Positions 47,401 to 58,150 of a stretch of 64,000 nucleotides of DNA are shown in pieces. A program made the position numbers and the translations under genes. The notes below the pieces were generated by a model that ran no database searches, was not told the origin of the DNA, and saw only the letters and a list, made by a program, of their open reading frames with translations. The first letter of the stretch is position 1; each line of letters begins with the position of its first letter. The stretch comes from Brasenia schreberi (Eukaryota; Streptophyta; Magnoliopsida; Nymphaeales; Cabombaceae), in NCBI GenBank assembly GCA_036023115.1, contig JAYKKT010000087.1:10014501-10078500 (forward strand), written 5' to 3'.

Positions 47401-50400
47401 GTTGGATTGTGAATATCAATTGTAAGCTGACCACAATTTTAAAATCAATACAAGATTAATACTTGTTGCTATGAATTGTCTACGAAGCGTGTGCTTGTTT
47501 TGAATGTTTCCTGGATGGCCTTGTTGATACCATTTTCTTTCCTTTTTCTTTTTTCTGTAAATTTAAAGGTAAGTTCTATATGTTCTTGCGTTATTAACAT
47601 AATAATGAGTATTTGATAGGATTGGATTAGGAGATGGTTACAAGTTCTAGTTCTTTTTGTTTTTACTTAGATCTTGGAATTTGTGAATTATCATAATTAC
47701 AGTAACTTCAGTGGCATTTAATGGCGTTTTATCTTAAAGAAATCTTAGTTTCATGATAAGAGTATTGTGTGAAAATTGTCTTGCCTAGACACTTCCATGG
47801 AAACCGAAGTGCAGTGTTTGACACTCTATTCTGTTATCTCTGTCTGAACGCACACATATACACATGCTATTGTGCATTCTTAGATATAGCACGATGACAC
47901 CATTTTAGTGAGTAGCCTCATCTCAAGAACCTAGACTATTTAACTAGTCCTAACACTTGTAATTCATTGGTTTTTACAATTGATCATGAAGAAGGAGCAC
48001 ATACCACATAATGGAAAGGGGGAAACTTCATCGCAGTTCACATTAGGGCATATTACACTTATGAACGGAAATGCCCAATAAGGATATTACAAAAATACAG
48101 CTTGATAGAACAATAGATTAGTATAGGTCCACATGGGTCTGTATAAGGACCCAAACCTAAATCCTTCCAATACTCCCCCAGTCCCCCTCAAGTTGGGAGG
48201 AAAACATTGATGACTTCCAACTTGCTCACAATATTGGAAACATGAACTCCATTCACTGTTTTAGTAAGAATATTTGCATATTGATAACATAGCCCATGAT
48301 GCTCCTATTTATGATGTTTACCTCTCACTCTACATCATGCTTTAGTTTTTATTATATTTTGGAGATTTACCTATTTTTCTTGAAAATATAAGGTGTCGAA
48401 TACTTGTTCAAATTTAATGAAGTAATTCTGTCGAAACTCATGAAAGAGATAAAGGACCAGCTACTAGGTTTTTGAGTGAATCTCTTGTTTACAGGGATCA
48501 AAGCATGCTTGGAAGCTTCATCTCCAGTCAGTGAAGAACCTTATGAAATTGATCGTGACATTCATGGGTGTTTTGAAGGTCCAAAAATTGGGAGGCATAG
48601 AGTGATGTCTAAGGTCTCTTTTTCTCTTTCCCTCACGCATAAACACATCAATCAACTGCGCCTTTGGCATGTACCATTATGCATCCAAATTGCCAGGAAG
48701 TAAAATGTTAAGAGTCATGGTAGTAAGAGTGCATCTTGCCCTTCTCCATCTATTCACATCTTGGAAGGTTTACTCCCAGATTTTTTTAGTCAAATTAGTT
48801 TGATTATTCTGGCACTAATGGAACTCTAAGGCACTTTGATGTATTTTATGAATCACTTATAAGAGACATGTATGATGGCGCAAAAACATGTGTGAGGACT
48901 CGTGAAGGAATGACGGACTTCTTTGAAGTTAATATTGGGTTACATCAAGGATCAACTTTAAGTCCATACTTATTTATAATGGTGATTGATGAGTTAACAA
49001 AACATATTCAAGATGAAGTACCTTGGTATATGTTATTTGCAGATGACATTGTATTAGTGGAGGAGTCTAAGAAAAAAGTTAATAGAAAATTGGAACTATG
49101 GAGAGAAACATTAGAAAGCAAAGGCCTCCGACTTAATAGAACAAAGACAGAATATATGGAATGTAAGTTTGATCATTTGGTTACCTCAGAGGACATAGAA
49201 ATTAAAATTGGCACACATTGCATCCCCCAAAAGGAAAGTTTTAAATACCTAGGGTCAATTTTTCAGAGTGATGGAAGAATTGATGGAGATGTTACGCATA
49301 GAATTAATGCTGGTTGGTTAAAATGGAGAGGAGCATCAGGTATTCTTTGTGATAAGACGATACCATTAAAGTTAAAAGGTAAATATTATAGAGCAGCAAT
49401 TAGGCCTGCCATGTTTTATGGTTCTGAGTGTTGGGCAGTTAATCATCAGCATGAACAAAAGATGCCCGTGACAGAAATGAAGATGTTGAGATGGATGAGT
49501 GGTTATACTAGAAAAGACGGTATACATAATGAGGTTATTAGAAACAAATTAGGAGTGACACCAATAAAGGATAAAATGAGAGAATATCGTTTCAGATGGT
49601 TTGGACATATAGAAAGAAGATCAAAAGAAGAACCTATAAGATGGTATGAAAAACTAAATTTGGAAAGTATTAAAAGAGGTAGAGGACGACCACAAAAGTG
49701 TTGGAAAGAAACAATAAAGAATGATCTAGCTTATTGTGAGTTAACTGCAAACATGGCACACGATAGAGATTTGTAGAAGCAAAGAACCCATGTAGCCAAC
49801 CCCGTCTAGTATGGGAAAAGGCTTAGTTGTTGTTTACTTGTAGCCAACCCCGTCTAGTCAGTCCTGTATTTACTTTATCTGTTTCTTTATTTTCTCCCCT
49901 GTACTTAAGTTAGGGTACTTGTTTTTGGTACCTCTTTCATAATTTCCATTATAAAGTCAAATTGTTTCCAATAACTCTTATTTAGTGGGCATTTGTATCT
50001 TGAGGGGATTCTCGTGTTAAGGTAATTATTATTTTTTGTTGCACAACCGCTTGTTTTACGGTTTTAGAACTTAGGTTGTTTCCATGCTTATTCCTATTGC
50101 TTTGCATTCACCAATTTGGACAGTTTAATCCACGACTTGTTTTGATGTTTTAGAACTTGGGTTGCTTCCATGCTTATTCCTATTACTTTGCATTGACCAA
50201 TTTAAACATAATTTCATCCACGATATATAGGTAGTAGGGCTCTGCCATTTTGCAGCTTCCGCCACTGTTACTTATCAAGTTTCACTTTCATGAAAGCATT
50301 TTTATTCAAGTGTACTTGCTGCCCGTATAGGTGCATCATACATGCACTCTCAGCTCCCACTTGGACATAAAGATGGGAGCTTGCTAGAACGCCATATTGA

Positions 50401-50778
50401 ATATGGAGTTTGTGTTTGTAGGAACCTCCGCTTTTCAACGGCATGCATTTCTATTTTATTGGTGATTATGACACTAAGTACAAAGGCTATCTAGAAGAAC
50501 TAGTCTTGGCAGCTGGGGGTGGCATCGTACCGGATGACTTTTCTTCCTTTGCCTCAGAGAACCGGTCGAGGCTTGAAGCTTCAGCAGTTATAGTGTACAA
50601 TCAGACTTGCTCTGAAGGTCTCGAGGCTGTGGAAGCTGATTCAATTAGGGAGCAGAGGATCAGAGAAGCTATGTCCTTAGCTGCAGAAACCGGTGCCAAA
50701 GTTACTGGTCATACATGGATATTGGATTCCATTGCTGCATACCGAATTCTGCCCTTTGCGTGCTCATCAGGTTGGTAG
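35497..50778 (+). CDS. BARD1: BARD1/ROW1, RING-PHD-BRCT DNA repair protein
   Basis: Plant BARD1 partners BRCA1 in homologous recombination and, as ROW1, represses WUSCHEL in the shoot meristem; it acts in the nucleus. Exons: 35497-35585, 36534-36587, 36680-36744, 36930-37037, 37534-37979, 38958-39058, 45495-45681, 45772-45851, 46817-46943, 47256-47421, 48495-48613, 50422-50778. They join in phase to 632 residues. RING at residues 27-62 (CPIC, CDHIFCSSC, CPVC). Extended PHD: CAFCQSSRETE, VVHVHIRCAEWAPQIYFD, LKCSRCGRKGAALGC, CRRTFHAPCA, FFMYCPAHSS. BRCT1: KRWVLCGSALTASEKK, VTHVIASLDENGCCKRTLKV, AGSWIVNINWIKACLEA. BRCT2: GMHFYFIGDYDTKYKGYLEE to TGHTWILDSIAAYRILPF. BARD1 is favoured over BRCA1 by the LNPCVLHLQKL lead, the short length and the C-terminus. 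The Arabidopsis protein is somewhat longer (about 714 aa). All splice sites used are GT-AG and no exon is damaged. Confidence 0.92.
40644..41670. mobile_element. Non-autonomous hAT-type element nested in the LINE
   Basis: The left end, ctatgatacacgggtac, and the right end, read on the minus strand as ctacattggatggatatgg, match the two end types of the element at 4425-5272. The 8-bp flanks are cttgacac (40636-40643) and tttgacac (41671-41678). Inside are a GGTAC-rich part related to 14757-15202 and no transposase. Length 1027 bp. Confidence 0.75.
41696..44320 (+). mobile_element. Degenerate autonomous-size hAT transposon nested in the LINE
   Basis: The left end is cagtgttatgtacg; the right end on the minus strand is ctgtgttgttcgacg. 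A perfect 8-bp duplication, ctttttct, flanks it at 41688-41695 and 44321-44328 and matches the LINE's own sequence at that point. Both subterminal regions are rich in cgtatcg/cgatacg motifs. The 2625-bp body encodes a broken transposase in the BARD1 sense orientation. Confidence 0.88.
41880..44117 (+). pseudogene. hAT transposase pseudogene (DUF659 and hAT dimerisation domain)
   Basis: Readable blocks in order: VVGRWFSDIFIPFNVANNFY, PSYQKLRAKLLDKIVLEL, KETGCTIMIDGWTDR, FYWTPCATHCLDLIFEDMGE (42700-42765), SIMKQKHALKRMFFSDE, then a 176-codon open stretch 43075-43605 with LVNVLRLTDREEKPSMGYHT, WNIIDNRWNKQLHQPIHATS and FYLNP, and finally SGCERNWSVFKYIHTKK (about 43630-43690). This is the full domain order of a plant hAT transposase of the BED/DUF659 type. 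More than five stops or frameshifts are present; an intron may remain between 43475 and 43580. No N-terminal BED finger is seen. Confidence 0.85.
45962..46438. mobile_element. hAT MITE (477 bp) in BARD1 intron 8
   Basis: A perfect 8-bp duplication, cttcaatg, occurs at 45954-45961 and 46439-46446. The terminal inverted repeats are caatgttgtaaatatc (left) and caatgttagaaaaccg (right, minus strand), sharing caatgtt and aaa. Subterminal gata/cgata and gtatc motifs resemble those of the hAT at 41696-44320, a possible source of transposase. There is no coding capacity. Confidence 0.82.
48856..49835 (+). mobile_element. RTE LINE, 5'-truncated, well preserved
   Basis: A plus-strand copy of the last 980 bp. 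It is about 95% like the full copy by eye and keeps an open frame of 302 codons (48868-49776) with [10 protein letters not shown] and the C-terminal domain. The start corresponds to about 9604 of the full copy. The tail is short (gttgttgttt), and a second partial end motif, tgtagccaaccccgtctagt, follows at 49840-49859. No clear duplication was found. It lies in sense in BARD1 intron 11 and is the youngest-looking LINE copy here. Confidence 0.88.
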
Positions 50779-51771
50779 ATTGGTGTATCTTTTGGTATTC
50801 TTCGTGTTGTTTCCTCGTGGTATTATTTTTGTTTGAGGGGTAAAATTTCCACGAAATGTTAGATCCAAGATCTATGCTGCTTGTATTTTATGTAGAATTG
50901 TTACTTTATGTACTAGCATCCCAGAAAAAGGGAAGACTGAACAGTTTAGTTGAATGGAAATGAAATCCATTTACGTGGCCGGTTTGGGTTGGTCCCGGTT
51001 CTGGTTTTGTTGAGCTGAGATCCACATACTTGGTTACTTATGTATTCGTATGGATATGTATAGATTGGATGACACATATATCTATTAATATTTATGTAAA
51101 TATATATTAGTATATTAGTGATAAAATGATAAGACGTACATTACTTGATATATGTGTATTAATCTACATACTTGCTTTAGTATATTAGAGTACACGTGGT
51201 TTAATGTATATATGTACATAGGTATAATGTATGTCTATTAATGTATATATTAATATAAATGATTAATACTTGTATTAATAATTAATTTTTAATGGTCGAT
51301 GAGAGAGAAATGAAAGATGGGCTAACGTCAAATCGTTTATATTTACTCTTAAAAAATGCTTTTTGGTAACTTTAAAAGCGTTTTGCTCCTTCAATAAAAT
51401 GTGTACTTGTTAACTTTTTATGATTTAGAGGCGTCTTCCACTATCACAAAAAAAACATTCTGGTTTCCTTTTGAAATGTGTAAGTATAGTTTGGAAATAA
51501 AGGAAAACTTCTACAACTGGTTGAGGTTTGAAATCCTTATGGTCATTTCAACCGGTTAAACGCTATTTGTAACTAAAATCTGAAGCCAATGTTGACTCCT
51601 GTTGGGTACAACCGTGTATGGTTTCGACCTCCAGTTGTAAAAAAAAGAATTTTAGGTTTTTTTTAAAAGGATGTATGAATAATAATTATTAAAAAGATCT
51701 AAAGCCAATGTAGAAGTTAAAGAAAAGACATCAATAATTGGTTAATGGTGTATATTACGCCGTGCTTCTTT

Positions 51772-51776
<5 letters not shown>

Positions 51777-51825
<49 letters not shown>
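51777..51825. repeat. (GA)n microsatellite
   Basis: About 24 uninterrupted GA dinucleotides. Confidence 0.97.
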
Positions 51826-51828
<3 letters not shown>

Positions 51829-52014
51829 TGGTTTCTGCATAGCCTGGGTAACTACCGGACTCGAAGGAAAACCTTTGAGATGAAATGTTTTACTTTCAAT
51901 TGTTACTGGGGATTAATAATCAAGGACTAGTGATTTCTTAGTATCAAAAGTGTACGTGAAGACTGTCCCAAAACATATTGCAAGCAATTCAAGAATAATG
52001 TGGATCAAAACAGA

Positions 52015-52230
52015 AACCAAGCCTTTCCCTGCACTAAGCGGGGCTGACTCCAGGGCTTCTTCTTAATCGTCATAAATGCATTTTAACTCTTGAAGAGCAT
52101 TATGATAATTGCCGTTAGTATTTTCTGAAACTTTCACTACTTCCTTTCTAGTGCCCGTCATTCAACTCCTCATGCATGCTTTTGCATTGGAGTCCCACTT
52201 GGCCCGCGTTCTCTACGTGTTCAAACCATC
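52015..52230 (-). mobile_element. Divergent RTE-like LINE relic
   Basis: aagcctttccctgcactaag with cggggctgactcc resembles the inverted RTE tail (aagccttttcccatactaga, ggggtcggct), and gttcaaaccatcttcatc matches the inverted [14 protein letters not shown] region. Divergence suggests an older or different RTE subfamily. A similar tail motif occurs at 39523-39545. Confidence 0.5.
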
Positions 52231-53849
52231 TTCATCTCGACTGCCTCTATTAGTGTTAAACCATCAAAGCCTATGGTTTTTTATCACAGGAGACCGATAG
52301 TGACTGAAATCACAGTTCCGGAAAAGCTCAAGGTGATTGGTCTTCAAAGCTTTGATAAGAGTTGTGAACCCTCACGGACGGACACAGACACACTACAATG
52401 GAACGAGGAGGTTGAAGCCAGATGCACACCTAAAGTATCAAACTGACGACCGTCAACTAGTGAGTCGACCCCCTAGCTTTTCTTCTATAATTTTGAAGGA
52501 ACCGAAAAACAATCCGCGTGTATTTATTTTGAGAAATATCCCATGCCTTGTGTCAGCATTTGGACCTCCAATCTCATCAGAATAGCCCTCAATGCTTCGT
52601 GGATGCTACACATACAAACAGCAAGACAGGATCAGGTCAGGCGGGTCGAACCGCATCAAAGTTACTTTGGTGGACTTATTCATATTTCTTGGATCTGCCC
52701 CTTGAATTTCTTATAATGCCGTCTGTGCATATCTACAAGCAAAAGTAGATGGCACAGATTGAGCCGTGGGTGCTACCATACTTTGAACGTTAGGGCATGT
52801 TTGATCTATGGTGTCAGGCCTCTGGTACTAGAACCGCATCGCATACTTAAACTTACATGAGCTAATAATCATGGTTTCAAGGAACTATATAGTTATGCGT
52901 TTAATTTGAAAGCAAAATTGATGCTTACGTTTTTTACAAGGTGGAATGCACAAGAGAGGAGGAGATGCTTGGGTTTCAATCGAAACCCTTGAGTCTAGTT
53001 CTTGTACCCCACCTTCTTGCTGTTGCTGTATTTTTCTCAAGTTGAACTTATAAAACCATAGTTAAACGATGGGTTTCACGTTTAATTCAAATGAAACTTG
53101 AAATACAAACACAAAGATCGAGGTCTAATTCCTTTAAAACCACGAATCAAACACACCTTTAATGTGTACAATTGTTCTTTCTTCTCCTGTACACTAGAAA
53201 GAAAAGTCTTTCCCCTTAAAGAAGAAAAGAGTTTTAAGCATATCAACAACAATTAAAGGTTGTTGACAGGTGGTATGGGCTGCCATTGGAATATGCACCG
53301 ACACGTTTCATACCATACACTCTCCTCAACGCATTTATGAAACATATGACTCAATGGTAGTAAGTTAATGAATCAGTTGAAATACATTATCACATTTGCA
53401 GAAAAGAATAGTCTAGCAGGATAAAACGTCCTCTTGATACGGTTCTTTTGTGGGTTTTCATATTTGATGAGGTCAAGGTTGGATTCGAACAGAACACCTC
53501 TCTGCTAGGGTCACGGATTCGGAGCCGGACCACCAGTTCATACAAACTAGAACCAGAGTGGCCGCTGAACCCAAACGTAGCCGACCCATACCCGGAACTA
53601 TAATCAATCCCAAAAGGTCGCCAGCTTGTAGTTTTTTTTTTTAATGTAAAATCAGAGATCTTTTAATCCTAAATTGTTGAAAAGTGCACACTTTTAGAAG
53701 GGAAAATCGCCTCTATAGAAGGGAGAAAACACTCTTAGGAGTTAACAAGAAAGATTTAAATTATGGAGACCTTCAACTTGAAGTGTTTTGAGTCATCCAC
53801 CCTACCGAGTATATCTATAGCTCCCTGTGCAGAACCTAAAATTAAGTAG

Positions 53850-53975
53850 CCTTGCACAACGAGCAATAGCTCACCAGGCTAGGCGACAGACCCACAAGTT
53901 GAAGGTCATGAGTTCGACACCGGTGGCATGCACCTGACTTCGGCCTCCTCATTGTACCAAAAGGGTAGGTATCTT
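53850..53975 (+). repeat. tRNA-derived SINE-like repeat, copy A
   Basis: atagctcaccagg (53866-53878) resembles the pol III A box, and gagttcgacacc (about 53910) the B box, about 35 bp apart as in tRNA-derived SINEs. A related copy lies at 54523-54635. No clear duplication or tail. Confidence 0.5.
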
Positions 53976-54522
53976 CATATATTCGAAATTCACTCCTCAA
54001 GCATTTTTAGCTCTCTTGTTCTCTTGTTTACTGCTGAACCGTAACAAGTACTAAATTTGGTTGACATTAAATACTTATACTGCCACTGCTGAAAGTATAA
54101 TTAGCCTTTATAATTTTCTGAAGAAGTCCTTCCTTCGGAGTTAAGAATGCAGTTACAACAACCAATAGAAATAATCCTGTTCAAGTAAGATCTTCTTTAA
54201 TATCCATTAATTGCGACTGCCATTTAAGTGTCAAATAATAACTTCTTCAGGGGGTTGTTGGACAGTGTTGGTGAACGAGACAAACAAACTGAGCAAGAGC
54301 TGATGATCCTATAATTCAACTTAAATCTTCTTGCTGGCTTAAGCAAACTGAACACTTCAAGTTTGTTTAAGTTTAAAGGTATAATGTTTTCACATATAAA
54401 TGTCAGGAGAACTTCAAATTTGATTAGATACTAAGTCAATTTTTTTGATGCAATTGCCTTGTAAAATTGAAATTTTGATTTACATTGTACACACGAAATT
54501 GGTTGCATGAAATGGTCCGCTA

Positions 54523-54635
54523 GGTGCACAACGAGCAACAGTTCACCTGACTTAGCCAGGTGATCCACTTAAGGTCATAAGTTTGATGCCCTGAACATAC
54601 ATCTGGCTTTAGCCTCACCGTACAAAAATGAAAAG
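54523..54635 (+). repeat. tRNA-derived SINE-like repeat, copy B
   Basis: gtgcacaacgagcaacagtt, then caggtgatccactt and aaggtcataagtttgatgcc, align with copy A at 53850 through both putative promoter boxes and the following ctggcttt..cctc block. More diverged at the B box. Confidence 0.5.
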
Positions 54636-54659
54636 GTTTTCAAGCACATATGATCGAGT

Positions 54660-54745
54660 TAACTTTTAGCATGACAGATAATCTAGCTCTATAAAAATTA
54701 AGAACTCATGTAGCCGACTCCATCTAATATGAGAAAAAACTTGAA
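54660..54745 (+). mobile_element. RTE LINE 3'-end relic
   Basis: agcatgacagataatctagc, catgtagccgactccatcta and atatgagaaaaaactt are a decayed form of the LINE end (atggcacacgatag ... catgtagccgaccccgtcta ... atgggaaaaggctt). Confidence 0.6.
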
Positions 54746-55077
54746 TATTGTATTCTACATCATATGTTTATAAGAGCTGACCCGAACTAAAAATACATTT
54801 GGTGATGTTCAGCTCATATACCTTTATAAGCTACCTCGTGTTCAGTTCATTCAATCAGAAACCAAACAAGAATGAGCTCGTCAAAAGATGAACCATAATC
54901 AGCTAGGTTTGTTTATGAGACATAGTACACACACATGCACACACACATACGCACACATTCAGAAACTTCATTGGTGGATCATGCTTTTCTTTCCAACTCA
55001 TTCCGAAGTGGCTGGACCAGTGACTAACTTCGAGTCTTCAGTTCAATTCTCGTACCTTACCAATAGCATGGGAAATT

Positions 55078-55216
<139 letters not shown>

Positions 55217-55259
55217 GTCCACGTGCACAAGCATTCACCCAAAAATTCATTTTAACATT

Positions 55260-55803
55260 TTTACCCTTTCAATTGATAAGGTGAATATTTGAATTTAAAA
55301 AACTATTAAAAGTAAAATACAAAAATACAATGATATTTTTTAATTTGAATCTCTACCATTAGTCGATCTGAAAACATATTGAAGTATGAGTGGATGTGTG
55401 TTTCTCATATCCTCTCTCTATATATTCTAAACACTTTATACTTCATTGGCCATATAACGATGCAATCTTATAATAAATTACAGGCCCCCAATGATTGGAG
55501 TTGGGTCCGTCAAAGTCTACGGCCGACGAAATTTACCCTTTCAATTGATAAGGTGAATATTTGAATTTAAAAAATTATTAAAAGTAAAATACAAAAATAC
55601 AATGATATTTTTTAATTTGAATCTCTACCATTAGTCGATCTGAAAACATATTTAAGTATGAATGGATGTGTGTGTTTCTCATATTCTCTCTCTATATATT
55701 CTAAACACTTGATACTTCATTGGCCGTATAACGATGCAATCTTATAATAAATTACAGGCCCCCAATGATTGGAGTTGGGTCCGTCAAAGTCTACGGCCGA
55801 GGA
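55260..55803. repeat. 272-bp tandem duplication
   Basis: A unit starting taccctttcaattgataagg and ending ctacggccga occurs at 55262 and again at 55534. The two copies differ at only a handful of positions, including a 2-bp insertion (gtgtgtgt). The GA-rich microsatellite adjoins the first copy. Confidence 0.93.
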
Positions 55804-56095
55804 AATGGAACCTTGTTATGATTCAAGTGCTTCGAAAATATTTCTGCTATGAAAGAGTCTGCCATGATATATATGTATATAAATGAGCCTGACCTTGTGA
55901 GCTGGCACGGCTTGTATTGACATTTCTACTGTGTGCAGTATCCACCATGGTGTCAGGTTGTTGAAGGAGATGAATAAAAATATGCATCTATTTTTGTTAG
56001 GTTGTACTTGATTTTTTTTCTGAGAGACGCATGATGATGGGCTTTATGTGTGCGTTTTAGGGTTTGAGTAAAAGAGTGGTGTATTAAAAGAACAG

Positions 56096-58150
56096 GGTAC
56101 GAAATATTCGAGAGGATGGCGTTCTATGGGATATCATCCAACTTGGTGGTCTATTTGACGAGGAAACTGCACGAGGGGACGGTAACGACCTCCAGGAACG
56201 TCACCAACTGGGTCGGGACGGTGTGGTTGGTGCCTACGTTGCCGACGCCCACCTGGGCCGCGACTGGACTTTCCTCGTCTCCTCTGCCATCTACCTCACT
56301 GTACGTCCCTCCATTTACTCTTCTCCTTAATTCCACCGTCTGTAAGAAAGCTTTCTTTATTAACACTTTTCTGTTTCGGCCGTTTACAAGAGAGAGAGAG
56401 AGAGAGCTTTGTGCGTATCAAGTCATGTGTCGTGTCAATAAGTAAGGTGCCCAAATGGCGAGACACTGTGATATGGATTTCGTGTGACAACCTTTGACTG
56501 GATTCAGAATGCACGCTTTTGCATATTGTTGACAAGCAGGGCATGGTCTTGCTAACATTGGTGGTTTCACTCCCTTCACTAAGGCCACCTCAATGCACCG
56601 ATTACAGCCAGGGAAACTGCAACTAGAAAGCTTCAAGCTTTCAGGTCGGTATCTTCTACACTGCAATGTACGTACTAGCAGTTGGCACGGGCGGGACCAA
56701 GCCGAACATCTCGACAATGGGCGCAGACCAATTCGATGAGTTCGAGCCGACCGAGCGCAGACAGAAGCTCTCCTTCTTCAACTGGTGGATGTTCAGCATA
56801 TTTTTTGGCACGCTCTTAGCCAACACCTTCCTGGTGTACATCCAAGACAATGTGGGTTGGTCCCTCGGGTACGATATGCCTACGATGGGTCTGCCAATCT
56901 CGGTGCTGGTCTTTCTAGTGGGTACACGATTCTATAGGCACAAGTTACCCTCGGGCAGCCCGTTCAGTAAAATAGCTAGGGTCCTAGTGGCTGCAGACCG
57001 GAAATGGTGGGTCCCACTACCCAGTGACCCCAAGGAGTTTGCATGAGGACTTGGTGGGGTGCCCAAGAACGGCTTCGAGTCAACCTCTTTCCTCAGGTAT
57101 AATTTATTCTTTTCTAAGTAGATCTCTCTCTCTCTCTCATGTGTTTGCTTGTGCGTGCGCTAAAGTCTACACCATGAAGGGTTTGTAGTGATGCGAAACT
57201 TTTGTCACTAATTAATCTGCATTTGAAATGCTTCTAAATCATCATAATACAAGTATCCACACATAAAGTGAGGCTTGATCTGTTTAATTTAAGTAATTGT
57301 AATGATTTGCAGGTTTCTTGACAAAGCAGCTGTTAAAAGTGGTGCTAACACACCATGGATGCTTTGCTCAGTAACAGAGGTAGAGGAAACAAAGCAGATT
57401 ATAAGAATGCTTCCAATCTTGGTCGCGACCTTCGTACCGAGCACCATGCTAGCCCAAATCAACACCTTGTTTGTAAAGCAAGGCACCATCATGGAGAGGC
57501 ATATGGGGCCTCATTTCAAGATACACCCAGCAAGGTTGACTGCATTTGTCACTGTCTCAATGCTGGTCTCTGTAGTCGTATGCGATCGGTTCTTCGTTAA
57601 GATCACGAGAAAATACACAGAATCCTAGAGGGATCAGTCTTCTCCAAAGAATGGGAGTTGGTCTTGTATTGCACATCATAATTATGGTAGTTGCTTCATT
57701 AACAGAGAGAAAAAGACTCCATGTTGCTCGTGAACATGGTATATATGACAGTAGAAAAGGAATCATTCCGATTAGCATCTTCGCATTGCTACCTCAGTTC
57801 GTTCTTATGGTATTGGCTGATGCTTTCTTATAGGTCGCAAAGATCGAGTTTTTTTATGATCAAGCACCGGAAAGTATGAAGAGTTTGGGGATTTCATATT
57901 CAACAAGCAGTTTAGGAGCAGGGAATTTCCTTGGTAGCTTTCTGCTCAATACAGTGGCCAGTGTGACCGGAAGAGGGGGGGCGTAAGGATTGGATATTGG
58001 ACAATCTCAACGAATCCCATCTGGACTATTATTATGGATTTTTTGCTGTACTGAATGTATTGAATTTTCTATTTTTTATGGTGGTGAACAGAAGTTATGT
58101 ATACAGAAAAGAGAAGTTAGGATCTATAAGATAGAGTTGAAACCGGAGGA
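56096..58150 (+). pseudogene. NPF5-type (NRT1/PTR family) transporter pseudogene, exon 1 missing
   Basis: Related to plant PTR3-like proton-coupled peptide/nitrate transporters (NPF5). Exons by homology: 56096-56300 (YEIFERMAFYGISSNLVVYL, NVTNWVGTVW, YVADAHLGR), 56540-57096 (VGTGGTKPNISTMGADQFDE, KLSFFNWWMFSIFFGTL), 57313-58150 (RFLDKAAVKSG, TEVEETKQIIRMLPIL, QINTLFVKQGTIMERHMGPH, EFFYDQAPESMKSLG). Lesions: about 13 bp lost near 56230 with a frameshift; TAG at 56624; TGA at 57044; frameshift near 57620; TAG near 57832; frameshift near 57985 before WILDNLNESHLDYYYGFF. The first exon (DLKGNPVLRSKRGG type) is absent. It faces a second NPF5 copy tail to tail. Confidence 0.88.

Larger units (their letters stand above)
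50779..53849. other. Intergenic stretch downstream of BARD1
   Basis: BARD1 3' flank, then AT-rich sequence with many tatat/gtatta runs (51050-51290). Apart from the GA microsatellite and a LINE-like relic I see no gene. Confidence 0.5.
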
